Positions 28,324 through 43,082 of a DNA stretch of 64,000 nt are shown one piece after another (the first letter of the stretch is position 1; the number at the start of each line of letters is the position of its first letter). Source of the DNA: Kappaphycus alvarezii (lineage: Eukaryota; Rhodophyta; Florideophyceae; Gigartinales; Solieriaceae); NCBI GenBank assembly GCA_002205965.3, contig NADL03000217.1, positions 18,537 to 82,536 on the forward strand, written 5' to 3'. The notes beneath the pieces are model-generated. The model made no database searches and was not told the DNA's origin. It was given only the letters and a program-made list of their open reading frames with translations. The position numbers and the translations under genes are program-made.

Positions 28324-29882
28324 TGTAATGGGAATCGGAGAGGGTGAAGGACTTTGCTGGATGGATGAAGTTGCGGGCTTGGCTACCCAGAATTTACTCG
28401 GAACTCTAAAATCCTGGCCTTAAGTACAACCTACAACTACTTTCTAACTCACTGCGTCCACTAACAGAATCCCACAAACTGAGCCATTTGAGAGGATTTC
28501 AAGATCTTGGCCCGGTGATAACAGTCATTAGGGGCAAATTTGGAACACAAATTTGTGTAAATAGGTTGGCCCAATACACACATCAATACAGTACCTTATT
28601 TTGCAGACTTACCGGAAACGAATTCCCTTGTGCCAAAATAACGGACTCAATCCGTCATACGTAAAATAGAATCACATAACTGATTTTTGGATGCAGTCGG
28701 TCCAATCTTCATCATAATTACGAACCTCATACATATGATGGAATCACATAACTGATTTTTGGATGCAGTTGTACAAACCAATATCATAACTAGAAACCAC
28801 ATACGTATGATGGAATCACATAACTGATTTTTGGATGCAGTTGTACAACCAATATCATAACTAGAAACCACATACGTATGATGGAATCACATAACTGATT
28901 TTTGGATGCAGCTGGATAAAAATCCGTAATCATAACTAGAAACCTCATACATATGATGAAATCACATAACTGATTTTTGGATGCAGTTGTACAAACCAAT
29001 ATCATAACTAGAAACCACATACGTATGATGGAATCACATAACTGATTTTTGGATGCAGCTGGATAAAACCCGTAATCATAACTAGAAACCTCATACATAT
29101 GATGGAATCACATAACTGATTTTTGGATGCAGCTGGATAAAATCCGTAATCATAACTAGAACCTCATACATATGATGAATCACATAACTGATTTTTGGAT
29201 GCAGTTGTACAAACCAATATCATAACTAGAAACCACATACGTATGATGGAATCACATAACTGATTTTTGGATGCAGCTGGATAAAATCCGTAATCATAAC
29301 TAGAAACCTCATACATATGATGGAATCACATAACTGATTTTGGATGCAGCTGGATAAAACCCTTAATCATAACTAGATCCTCATACATAATATAAAATCA
29401 AATACCTCTTTCTAGCAGTCATGACAGTATTGCCATAATTGATTCCTACTGTACAAACTCAGGTATAGTAAGGAGTACAGTACTTGGTATATTACGATGT
29501 ACAGTGCGAAGTACAGTTCCTCATTTGGCACTAGTACAGTACGTGTACAACACTGCACAAAAGGTTTCTTCTCTTAGCTGTACCACGTGTACATCACATA
29601 CACAACTGCCACCACGTACACGTGTACATAGCTTTCCTCAGCATATCTCTAATACAGTATACTCATCATCCACTTATAGTACCCTACCCTACGTAAAATC
29701 ACCCCATAAACAACATTTTGCCCTCTAAATCGCTGATCTCTCAAAATCGTACTTTCGTCCCTGGGAACTTTGGATTTCTTCCGGAATGCCTTAGCGCCCC
29801 CCTTCATTCTACACGTGTGCATGTGTACACGTGGAACATGCCTCATGCCTCTTATGAGGTTTGGCACCGATGTGGGGTCATG
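28324..29882 (-). repeat. Satellite unit 20 (1,559 bp, 10 subrepeats); first unit of higher-order repeat copy 2
   Basis: T form, CTCTAATAC. Counterpart of unit 12. Confidence 0.9.
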
Positions 29883-31497
29883 TGTAATGGGAATCGGAGA
29901 GGGTGAAGGACTTTGCTGGACGGATGAAGTTGCGGGCTTGGCTACCCAGAATTTACTCGGAACTCTAAAATCCTGGCCTTAAGTACAACCTACAACTACT
30001 TTCTAACTCACTGCGTCCACTAACAGAATCCCACAAACTGAGCCATTTGAGAGGATTTCAAGATCTTGGCCCGGTGATAACAGTCATTAGGGGCAAATTT
30101 GGAACACAAATTTGTGTAAATAGGTTGGCCCAATACACACATCAATACAGTACCTTATTTTGCAGACTTACCGGAAACGAATTCCCTTGTGCCAAAATAA
30201 CGGACTCAATCCGTCATACGTAAAATAGAATCACATAACTGATTTTTGGATGCAGTCGGTCCAATCTTCATCATAATTACAAACCTCATACATATGATGG
30301 AATCACATAACTGATTTTTGGATGCAGTTGTACACACCAATATCATAACTAGAAACCACATACGTATGATGGAATCACATAACTGATTTTTGGATGCAGT
30401 TGTACAAACCAATATCATAACTAGAAACCACATACATATGATGGAATCACATAACTGATTTTTGGATGCAGCTGGATAAAACCGTAATCATAACTAGAAA
30501 CCTCATACATATGATGGAATCACATAACTGATTTTTGGATGCAGTTGTAAAACCAATCATAACTAGAAACCTCATACATATGATGGAATCACATAACTGA
30601 TTTTTGGAAACAAACCAATATCATAACTAGAAACCACATACGTATGATGGAATCACATAACTGATTTTTGGATGCAGCTGGATAAAACCCGTAATCATAA
30701 CTAGAAACCTCATACATATGATGAATCACATAACTGATTTTTGGATGCAGCTTGTACAAATCCGTAATCATAACTAGAAACCATACATATGATGAATCAC
30801 ATAACTGATTTTTTGGATGCAGTGTAAAACCAATATCATAACTAGAAACCACATACGTATGATGGAATCACATAACTGATTTTTGGATGCAGCTGGATAA
30901 AATCCGTAATCATAACTAGAAACCTCATACATATGATGGAATCACATAACTGATTTTTGGATGCAGCTGGATAAAACCCTTAATCATAACTAGAATCCCA
31001 TACATAATATAAATCAAATACCTCTTTCTAGCAGTCATGACAGTATTGCCATAATTGATTCCTACTGTACAAACTCAGGTATAGTAAGGAGTACAGTACT
31101 TGGTATATTACGATGTACAGTGCGAAGTACAGTTCCTCATTTGGCACTAGTACAGTACGTGTACAACACTGCACAAAAAGGTTTCTTCTCTTAGCTGTAC
31201 CACGTGTACATCACATACACAACTGCCACCACGTACACGTGTACATAGCTTTCCTCAGCATATCTCTATACAGTATACTCATCATCCACTTATAGTACCC
31301 TACCCTACGTAAAATCACCCCATAAACAACATTTTGCCCTCTAAATCGCTGATCTCTCAAATCGTACTTTCGTCCCTGGGAACTTTGGATTTCTTCCGGA
31401 ATGCCTTAGCGCCCCCCTTCATTCTACACGTGTGCATGTGTACACGTGGAACATGCCTCATGCCTCTTATGAGGTTTGGCACCGATGTGGGGTCATG
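29883..31497 (-). repeat. Satellite unit 21 (1,615 bp, 11 subrepeats)
   Basis: C form. Several gaps in subrepeats at 30,540-30,830. Confidence 0.9.
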
Positions 31498-33130
31498 TGT
31501 AATGGGAATCGGAGAGGGTGAAGGACTTTGCTGGACGGATGAAGTTGCGGGCTTGGCTACCCAGAATTTACTCGGAACTCTAAAATCCTGGCCTTAAGTA
31601 CAACCTACAACTACTTTCTAACTCACTGCGTCCACTAACAGAATCCCACAACTGAGCCATTTGAGAGGATTTCAAGATCTTGGCCCGGTGATAACAGTCA
31701 TTAGGGGCAAATTTGGAACACAAATTGTGTAAATAGGTTGGCCCAATACACACATCAATACAGTACCTTATTTTGCAGACTTACCGGAAACGAATTCCCT
31801 TGTGCCAAAATAACGGACTCAATCCGTCATACGTAAATAGAATCACATAACTGATTTTTGGATGCAGTCGGTCCAATCTTCATCATAATTACAAACCTCA
31901 TACATATGATGGAATCACATAACTGATTTTGGATGCAGTTGTACACACACCAATATCATAACTAGAAACCACAATACGTATGATGGAATCACATAACTGA
32001 TTTTTGGATGCAGTTGTACAAACCAATATCATAACTAGAAACCTCATACATATGATGGAATCACATAACTGATTTTTGGATGCAGCTGGATAAATCCGTA
32101 ATCATAACTAGAAACCTCATACATATGATGAAATCACATAACTGATTTTTGGATGCAGTTGTACAAACCAATATCATAACTAGAAACCACATACGTATGA
32201 TGGAATCACATAACTGATTTTTGGATGCAGCTGATAAAACCCGTAATCATAACTAGAAACCTCATACATATGATGGAAATCACATAACTGATTTTTGGAT
32301 GCAGCTGGATAAAATCCGTAATCATAACTAGAAACCTCATACATATGATGAAATCACATACTGATTTTTGGATGCAGTTGTTACAAACCAATATCATAAC
32401 TAGAAACCACATACGTATGATGGAATCACATAACTGATTTTTGGATGCAGCTGGATAAAACCGTAATCATAACTAGAAACCTCATACATATGATGGAATC
32501 ACATAACTGATTTTTGGATGCAGCTGGATAAAATCCGTAATCATAACTAGAACCACATACGTATGATGGAAATCACATAACTGATTTTTTGGATGCAGCT
32601 GGATAAAACCCTTAATCATAACTAGAATCCTCATACATAATATAAAATCAATACCTCTTTCTAGCAGTCATGACAGTATTGCCTTAATTGATTCCTACTG
32701 TACAAACTCAGGTATAGTAAGGAGTACAGTACTTGGTATATTACGATGTACAGTGCGAAGTACAGTTCCTCATTTGGCACTAGTACAGTACGTGTACAAC
32801 ACTGCACAAAAAGGTTTCTTCTCTTAGCTGTACCACGTGTACATCACATACACAACTGCCACACGTACACGTGTACATAGCTTTCCTCAGCATATCTCTC
32901 ATACAGTATACTCATCATCCACTTATAGTACCCTACCCTACGTAAAATCACCCCATAAACAACATTTTGCCCTCTAAAATCGCTGACTCTCAAAATCGTA
33001 CTTTCGTCCCTGGGAACTTTGGATTTCTTCCGGAATGCCTTAGCGCCCCCCTTCATTCTACACGTGTGCATGTGTACACGTGGAACATGCCTCATGCCTC
33101 TTATGAGGTTTGGAACCGATGTGGGTCATG
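31498..33130 (-). repeat. Satellite unit 22 (1,633 bp, 11 subrepeats)
   Basis: C form, GGAACCG tail, GCCTTAATTG. Confidence 0.9.
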
Positions 33131-34464
33131 TGTAATGGGAATCGGAGAGGGTGAAGGACTTTGCTGGATGGATGAAGTTGCGGCTTGGCTACCCAGAATT
33201 TACTCGGAACTCTAAAATCCTGGCCTTAAGTACAACCTACAACTACTTTCTAACTCACTGCGTCCACTAACAGAATCCCACAAACTGAGCCATTTGAGAG
33301 GATTTCAAGATCTTGGCCCGGTGATAACAGTCATTAGGGGCAAATTTGGAACACAAATTTGTGTAAATAGGTTGGCCCAATACACACATCAATACAGTAC
33401 CTTATTTTGCAGACTTACCGGAAACGAATTCCCTTGTGCCAAAATAACGGACTCAATCCGTCATACGTAAAATAGAATCACATAACTGATTTTTGGATGC
33501 AGTCGGTCCAATCTTCATCATAATTACGAACCTCATACATATGATGGAATCACATAACTGATTTTTGGATGCAGTTGTACAACCAATATCATAACTAGAA
33601 ACCACATACGTATGATGGAATCACATAACTGATTTTTGGATGCAGTGTAAAACCGTAATCATAACTAGAAACCATACGTATGATGGAATCACATAACTGA
33701 TTTTTGGATGCAGTTGTACAAACCAATATCATAACTAGAAACCACATACGTATGATGGAATCACATAACTGATTTTTGGATGCAGTTGTACAAACCAATA
33801 TCATAACTAGAAACCACATACGTATGATGGAATCACATAACTGATTTTTGGATGCAGCTGGATAAAATCCGTAATCATAACTAGAAACCTCATACATATG
33901 ATGAAATCACATAACCGATTTTTGGATGCAGCTGGATAAAACCCTTAATCATAACTAGAATCCTCATACATAATATAAAATCAAATACCTCTTTCTAGCA
34001 GTCATGACAGTATTGCCATAATTGATTCCTACTGTACAAACTCAGGTATAGTAAGGAGTACAGTACTTGGTATATTACGATGTACAGTGCGAAGTACAGT
34101 TCCTCATTTGGCACTAGTACAGTACGTGTACAACACTGCACAAAAGGTTTCTTCTCTTAGCTGTACCACGTGTACATCACATACACAACTGCCACCACGT
34201 ACACGTGTACATAGCTTTCCTCAGCATATCTCTAATACAGTATACTCATCATCCACTTATAGTACCCTACCCTACGTAAAATCACCCCATAAACAACATT
34301 TTGCCCTCTAAATCGCTGATCTCTCAAAATCGTACTTTCGTCCCTGGGAACTTTGGATTTCTTCCGGAATGCCTTAGCGCCCCCTTCATTCTACACGTGT
34401 GCATGTGTACACGTGGAACATGCCTCATGCCTCTTATGAGGTTTGGCACCGATGTGGGGTCATG
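33131..34464 (-). repeat. Satellite unit 23 (1,334 bp, 7 subrepeats)
   Basis: T form, CTCTAATAC. Differs from unit 15 in having GCCATAATTG. Confidence 0.9.
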
Positions 34465-36015
34465 TGTAATGGGAATCGGAGAGGGTGAAGGACTTTGCTG
34501 GACGGATGAAGTTGCGGGCTTGGCTACCCAGAATTTACTCGGAACTCTAAAATCCTGGCCTTAAGTACAACCTACAACTACTTTCTAACTCACTGCGTCC
34601 ACTAACAGAATCCCACAAACTGAGCCATTTGAGAGGATTTCAAGATCTTGGCCCGGTGATAACAGTCATTAGGGGCAAATTTGGAACACAAATTTGTGTA
34701 AATAGGTTGGCCCAATACACACATCAATACAGTACCTTATTTTGCAGACTTACCGGAAACGAATTCCCTTGTGCCAAAATAACGGACTCAATCCGTCATA
34801 CGTAAAATAGAATCACATAACTGATTTTTGGATGCAGTCGGTCCAATCTTCATCATAATTACGAACCTCATACATATGATGGAATCACATAACTGATTTT
34901 TGGATGCAGTTGTACAAACCAATATCATAACTAGAAACCACATACGTATGATGGAATCACATAACTGATTTTTGGATGCAGTTGTACACGTATCATAACT
35001 AGAAACCTCATACATATGATGGAATCACATAACTGATTTTTGGATGCAGCTGGATAAAACCGTAATCATAACTAGAAACCTCATACATATGATGAATCAC
35101 ATAACTGATTTTTGGATGCAGTTGTAAAACCAATATCATAACTAGAAACCACATACGTATGATGGAATCACATAACTGATTTTTGGATGCAGCTGGATAA
35201 AACCGTAATCATAACTAGAAACCTCATACATATGATGGAATCACATAACTGATTTTTGGATGCAGCTGGATAAAATCCGTAATCATAACTAGAAACCTCA
35301 TACATATGATGAAATCACATAACTGATTTTTGGATGCAGTTGTACAAACCAATATCATAACTAGAAACCACATACGTATGATGGAATCACATAACTGATT
35401 TTTGGATGCAGCTGGATAAAATCCGTAATCATAACTAGAAACCTCATACATATGATGGAATCACATAACTGATTTTTGGATGCAGCTGGATAAAACCCTT
35501 AATCATAACTAGAATCCTCATACATAATATAAAATCAAATACCTCTTTCTAGCAGTCATGACAGTATTGCCATAATTGATTCCTACTGTACAAACTCAGG
35601 TATAGTAAGGAGTACAGTACTTGGTATATTACGATGTACAGTGCGAAGTACAGTTCCTCATTTGGCACTAGTACAGTACGTGTACAACACTGCACAAAAA
35701 GGTTTCTTCTCTTAGCTGTACCACGTGTACATCACATACACAACTGCCACCACGTACACGTGTACATAGCTTTCCTCAGCATATCTCTCAGTATACTCAT
35801 CATCCACTTATAGTACCCTACCCTACGTAAAATCACCCATAAACAACATTTTGCCCTCTAAATCGCTGATCTCTCAAAATCGTACTTTCGTCCCTGGGAA
35901 CTTTGGATTTCTTCCGGAATGCCTTAGCGCCCCCCTTCATTCTACACGTGTGCATGTGTACACGTGGAACATGCCTCATGCCTCTTATGAGGTTTGGCAC
36001 CGATGTGGGGTCATG
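34465..36015 (-). repeat. Satellite unit 24 (1,551 bp, 10 subrepeats)
   Basis: C form. Has a short deletion at CTCTCAGTATAC near 35,790. Confidence 0.9.
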
Positions 36016-37649
36016 TGTAATGGGAATCGGAGAGGGTGAAGGACTTTGCTGGACGGATGAAGTTGCGGGCTTGGCTACCCAGAATTTACTCGGAACTCTA
36101 AAATCCTGGCCTTAAGTACAACCTACAACTACTTTCTAACTCACTGCGTCCACTAACAGAATCCCACAAACTGAGCCATTTGAGAGGATTTCAAGATCTT
36201 GGCCCGGTGATAACAGTCATTAGGGGCAAATTTGGAACACAAATTTGTGTAAATAGGTTGGCCCAATACACACATCAATACAGTACCTTATTTTGCAGAC
36301 TTACCGGAAACGAATTCCCTTGTGCCAAAATAACGGACTCAATCCGTCATACGTAAAATAGAATCACATAACTGATTTTTGGATGCAGTCGGTCCAATCT
36401 TCATCATAATTACAAACCTCATACATATGATGGAATCACATAACTGATTTTTGGATGCAGTTGTACACACCAATATCATAACTAGAAACCACATACGTAT
36501 GATGGAATCACATAACTGATTTTTGGATGCAGTTGTACAAACCAATATCATAACTAGAAACCTCATACATATGATGGAATCACATAACTGATTTTTGGAT
36601 GCAGCTGGATAAAATCCGTAATCATAACTAGAAACCTCATACATATGATGAAATCACATAACTGATTTTTGGATGCAGTTGTACAAACCAATATCATAAC
36701 TAGAAACCACATACGTATGATGGAATCACATAACTGATTTTTGGATGCAGCTGGATAAAACCCGTAATCATAACTAGAAACCTCATACATATGATGGAAT
36801 CACATAACTGATTTTTGGATGCAGCTGGATAAAATCCGTAATCATAACTAGAAACCTCATACATATGATGAAATCACATAACTGATTTTTGGATGCAGTT
36901 GTACAAACCAATATCATAACTAGAAACCACATACGTATGATGGAATCACATAACTGATTTTTGGATGCAGCTGGATAAAACCGTAATCATAACTAGAAAC
37001 CTCATACATATGATGGAATCACATAACTGATTTTTGGATGCAGCTGGATAAAATCCGTAATCATAACTAGAAACCACATACGTATGATGGAATCACATAA
37101 CTGATTTTTGGATGCAGCTGGATAAAACCCTTAATCATAACTAGAATCCTCATACATAATATAAAATCAAATACCTCTTTCTAGCAGTCATGACAGTATT
37201 GCCTTAATTGATTCCTACTGTACAAACTCAGGTATAGTAAGGAGTACAGTACTTGGTATATTACGATGTACAGTGCGAAGTACAGTTCCTCATTTGGCAC
37301 TAGTACAGTACGTGTACAACACTGCACAAAAAGGTTTCTTCTCTTAGCTGTACCACGTGTACATCACATACACAACTGCCACCACGTACACGTGTACATA
37401 GCTTTCCTCAGCATATCTCTCATACAGTATACTCATCATCCACTTATAGTACCCTACCCTACGTAAAATCACCCCATAAAACATTTTGCCCTCTAAATCG
37501 CTGATCTCTCAAAATCGTACTTTCGTCCCTGGGAACTTTGGATTTCTTCCGGAATGCCTTAGCGCCCCCTTCATTCTACACGTGTGCATGTGTACACGTG
37601 GAACATGCCTCATGCCTCTTATGAGGTTTGGAACCGATGTGGGGTCATG
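36016..37649 (-). repeat. Satellite unit 25 (1,634 bp, 11 subrepeats)
   Basis: C form, GGAACCG tail, GCCTTAATTG. Confidence 0.9.
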
Positions 37650-38987
37650 TGTAATGGGAATCGGAGAGGGTGAAGGACTTTGCTGGATGGATGAAGTTGC
37701 GGGCTTGGCTACCCAGAATTTACTCGGAACTCTAAAATCCTGGCCTTAAGTACAACCTACAACTACTTTCTAACTCACTGCGTCCACTAACAGAATCCCA
37801 CAAACTGAGCCATTTGAGAGGATTTCAAGATCTTGGCCCGGTGATAACAGTCATTAGGGGCAAATTTGGAACACAAATTTGTGTAAATAGGTTGGCCCAA
37901 TACACACATCAATACAGTACCTTATTTTGCAGACTTACCGGAAACGAATTCCCTTGTGCCAAAATAACGGACTCAATCCGTCATACGTAAAATAGAATCA
38001 CATAACTGATTTTTGGATGCAGTCGGTCCAATCTTCATCATAATTACGAACCTCATACATATGATGGAATCACATAACTGATTTTTGGATGCAGTTGTAC
38101 AAACCAATATCATAACTAGAAACCACATACGTATGATGGAATCACATAACTGATTTTTGGATGCAGTTGTAAAATCCAATCATAACTAGAAACCTCATAC
38201 ATATGATGGAATCACATAACTGATTTTTGGATGCAGTTGTACAAACCAATATCATAACTAGAAACCACATACGTATGATGGAATCACATAACTGATTTTT
38301 GGATGCAGTTGTACAAACCAATATCATAACTAGAAACCACATACGTATGATGGAATCACATAACTGATTTTTGGATGCAGCTGGATAAAATCCGTAATCA
38401 TAACTAGAAACCTCATACATATGATGAAATCACATAACCGATTTTTGGATGCAGCTGGATAAAACCCTTAATCATAACTAGAATCCTCATACATAATATA
38501 AAATCAAATACCTCTTTCTAGCAGTCATGACAGTATTGCCTAATTGATTCCTACTGTACAAACTCAGGTATAGTAAGGAGTACAGTACTTGGTATATTAC
38601 GATGTACAGTGCGAAGTACAGTTCCTCATTTGGCACTAGTACAGTACGTGTACAACACTGCACAAAAAGGTTTCTTCTCTTAGCTGTACCACGTGTACAT
38701 CACATACACAACTGCCACCACGTACACGTGTACATAGCTTTCCTCAGCATATCTCTCATACAGTATACTCATCATCCACTTATAGTACCCTACCCTACGT
38801 AAAATCACCCCATAAACAACATTTTGCCCTCTAAATCGCTGATCTCTCAAAATCGTACTTTCGTCCCTGGGAACTTTGGATTTCTTCCGGAATGCCTTAG
38901 CGCCCCCTTCATTCTACACGTGTGCATGTGTACACGTGGAACATGCCTCATGCCTCTTATGAGGTTTGGCACCGATGTGGGGTCATG
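37650..38987 (-). repeat. Satellite unit 26 (1,338 bp, 7 subrepeats)
   Basis: T form, but CTCTCATAC in the tail. Confidence 0.9.
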
Positions 38988-40328
38988 TGTAATGGGAATC
39001 GGAGAGGGTGAAGGACTTTGCTGGACGGATGAAGTTGCGGGCTTGGCTACCCAGAATTTACTCGGAACTCTAAAATCCTGGCCTTAAGTACAACCTACAA
39101 CTACTTTCTAACTCACTGCGTCCACTAACAGAATCCCACAAACTGAGCCATTTGAGAGGATTTCAAGATCTTGGCCCGGTGATAACAGTCATTAGGGGCA
39201 AATTTGGAACACAAATTTGTGTAAATAGGTTGGCCCAATACACACATCAATACAGTACCTTATTTTGCAGACTTACCGGAAACGAATTCCCTTGTGCCAA
39301 AATAACGGACTCAATCCGTCATACGTAAAATAGAATCACATAACTGATTTTTGGATGCAGTCGGTCCAATCTTCATCATAATTACGAACTCTACATATGA
39401 TGGAATCACATAACTGATTTTTGGATGCAGTTGTACAAACCAATATCATAACTAGAAACCACATACGTATGATGGAATCACATAACTGATTTTTGGATGC
39501 AGTTGTACAACCAATATCATAACTAGAAACCTCATACATATGATGGAATCACATAACTGATTTTTGGATGCAGCTGGATAAAATCCGTAATCATAACTAG
39601 AAACCTCATACATATGATGAAATCACATAACTGATTTTTGGATGCAGTTGTACAAACCAATATCATAACTAGAAACCACATACGTATGATGGAATCACAT
39701 AACTGATTTTTGGATGCAGCTGGATAAAATCCGTAATCATGACTAGAAACCTCATACATATGATGAAATCACATAACTGATTTTTGGATGCAGCTGGATA
39801 AAACCCTTAATCATAACTAGAATCCTCATACATAATATAAAATCAAATACCTCTTTCTAGCAGTCATGACAGTATTGCCATAATTGATTCCTACTGTACA
39901 AACTCAGGTATAGTAAGGAGTACAGTACTTGGTATATTACGATGTACAGTGCGAAGTACAGTTCCTCATTTGGCACTAGTACAGTACGTGTACAACACTG
40001 CACAAAAAGGTTTCTTCTCTTAGCTGTACCACGTGTACATCACATACACAACTGCCACCACGTACACGTGTACATAGCTTTCCTCAGCATATCTCTCATA
40101 CAGTACACTCATCATCCACTTATAGTACCCTACCCTACGTAAAATCACCCCATAAACAACATTTTGCCCTCTAAATCGCTGATCTCTCAAAATCGTACTT
40201 TCGTCCCTGGGAACTTTGGATTTCTTCCGGAATGCCTTAGCGCCCCCCTTCATTCTACACGTGTGCATGTGTACACGTGGAACATGCCTCATGCCTCTTA
40301 TGAGGTTTGGCACCGATGTGGGGTCATG
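38988..40328 (-). repeat. Satellite unit 27 (1,341 bp, 7 subrepeats)
   Basis: Last unit with the C form (CTGGACGG). From here rightwards all units have CTGGATGG. Confidence 0.9.
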
Positions 40329-41669
40329 TGTAATGGGAATCGGAGAGGGTGAAGGACTTTGCTGGATGGATGAAGTTGCGGGCTTGGCTACCCAGAATTT
40401 ACTCGGAACTCTAAAATCCTGGCCTTAAGTACAACCTACAACTACTTTCTAACTCACTGCGTCCACTAACAGAATCCCACAAACTGAGCCATTTGAGAGG
40501 ATTTCAAGATCTTGGCCCGGTGATAACAGTCATTAGGGGCAAATTTGGAACACAAATTTGTGTAAATAGGTTGGCCCAATACACACATCAATACAGTACC
40601 TTATTTTGCAGACTTACCGGAAACGAATTCCCTTGTGCCAAAATAACGGACTCAATCCGTCATACGTAAAATAGAATCACATAACTGATTTTTGGATGCA
40701 GTCGGTCCAATCTTCATCATAATTACGAACCTCATACATATGATGGAATCACATAACTGATTTTTGGATGCAGTTGTACAAACCAATATCATAACTAGAA
40801 ACCACATACGTATGATGGAATCACATAACTGATTTTTGGATGCAGTTGTACACACCAATATCATAACTAGAAACCTCATACATATGATGGAATCACATAA
40901 CTGATTTTTGGATGCAGCTGGATAAAATCCGTAATCATAACTAGAAACCTCATACATATGATGAAATCACATAACTGATTTTTGGATGCAGTTGTACAAA
41001 CCAATATCATAACTAGAAACCACATACGTATGATGGAATCACATAACTGATTTTTGGATGCAGCTGGATAAAATCCGTAATCATGACTAGAAACCTCATA
41101 CATATGATGAAATCACATAACTGATTTTTGGATGCAGCTGGATAAAACCCTTAATCATAACTAGAATCCTCATACATAATATAAAATCAAATACCTCTTT
41201 CTAGCAGTCATGACAGTATTGCCATAATTGATTCCTACTGTACAAACTCAGGTATAGTAAGGAGTACAGTACTTGGTATATTACGATGTACAGTGCGAAG
41301 TACAGTTCCTCATTTGGCACTAGTACAGTACGTGTACAACACTGCACAAAAAGGTTTCTTCTCTTAGCTGTACCACGTGTACATCACATACACAACTGCC
41401 ACCACGTACACGTGTACATAGCTTTCCTCAGCATATCTCTCATACAGTATACTCATCATCCACTTATAGTACCCTACCCTACGTAAAATCACCCCATAAA
41501 CAACATTTTGCCCTCTAAATCGCTGATCTCTCAAAATCGTACTTTCGTCCCTGGGAACTTTGGATTTCTTCCGGAATGCCTTAGCGCCCCCCATTCTACA
41601 CGTGTGCATGTGTACACGTGGAACATGCCTCATGCCTCTTATGAGGTTTGGCACCGATGTGGGGTCATG
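40329..41669 (-). repeat. Satellite unit 28 (1,341 bp, 7 subrepeats)
   Basis: T form, GAGAGG. Transition to the GAGCGG block. Confidence 0.9.
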
Positions 41670-43082
41670 TGTAATGGGAATCGGAGAGGGTGAAGGACTT
41701 TGCTGGATGGATGAAGTTGCGGGCTTGGCTACCCAGAATTTACTCGGAACTCTAAAATCCTGGCCTTAAGTACAACCTACAACTACTTTCTAACTCACTG
41801 CGTCCACTAACAGAATCCCACAAACTGAGCCATTTGAGCGGATTTCAAGATCTTGGCCCGGTGATAACAGTCATTAGGGGCAAATTTGGAACACAAATTT
41901 GTGTAAATAGGTTGGCCCAATACACACATCAATACAGTACCTTATTTTGCAGACTTACCGGAAACGAATTCCCTTGTGCCAAAATAACGGACTCAATCCG
42001 TCATACGTAAAATAGAATCACATAACTGATTTTTGGATGCAGTCGGTCCAATCTTCATCATAATTACGAACCTCATACATATGATGGAATCACATAACTG
42101 ATTTTTGGATGCAGTTATACAAACCAATATCAAACTAGAAACCACATACGTATGATGGAATCACATAACTGATTTTTGGATGCAGTTGTACACAACCAAT
42201 ATCATAACTAGAAACCACATACGTATGATGGAATCACATAACTGATTTTTGGATGCAGTTGTACACACCAATATCATAACTAGAAACCTCATACATATGA
42301 TGGAATCACATAACTGATTTTTGGATGCAGCTGGATAAAATCCGTAATCATAACTAGAAACCTCATACATATGATGAAATCACATAACTGATTTTTGGAT
42401 GCAGTTGTACAAACCAATATCATAACTAGAAACCACATACGTATGATGGAATCACATAACTGATTTTTGGATGCAGCTGGATAAAATCCGTAATCATGAC
42501 TAGAAACCTCATACATATGATGAAATCACATAACTGATTTTTGGATGCAGCTGGATAAAACCTTAATCATAACTAGAATCCTCATACATAATATAATCAA
42601 ATACCTCTTTCTAGCAGTCATGACAGTATTGCCATAATTGATTCCTACTGTACAAACTCAGGTATAGTAAGGAGTACAGTACTTGGTATATTACGATGTA
42701 CAGTGCGAAGTACAGTTCCTCATTTGGCACTAGTACAGTACGTGTACAACACTGCACAAAAAGGTTTCTTCTCTTAGCTGTACCACGTGTACATCACATA
42801 CACAACTGCCACCACGTACACGTGTACATAGCTTTCCTCAGCATATCTCTCATACAGTATACTCATCATCCACTTATAGTACCCTACCCTACGTAAAATC
42901 ACCCCATAAACAACATTTTGCCCTCTAAATCGCTGATCTCTCAAAATCGTACTTTCGTCCCTGGGAACTTTGGATTTCTTCCGGAATGCCTTAGCGCCCC
43001 CCTTCATTCTACACGTGTGCATGTGTACACGTGGAACATGCCTCATGCCTCTTATGAGGTTTGGCACCGATGTGGGGTCATG
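41670..43082 (-). repeat. Satellite unit 29 (1,413 bp, 8 subrepeats)
   Basis: T form, GAGCGG. Near twin of unit 30, sharing the GCAGTTATACAAACC variant in the second subrepeat. Confidence 0.9.
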
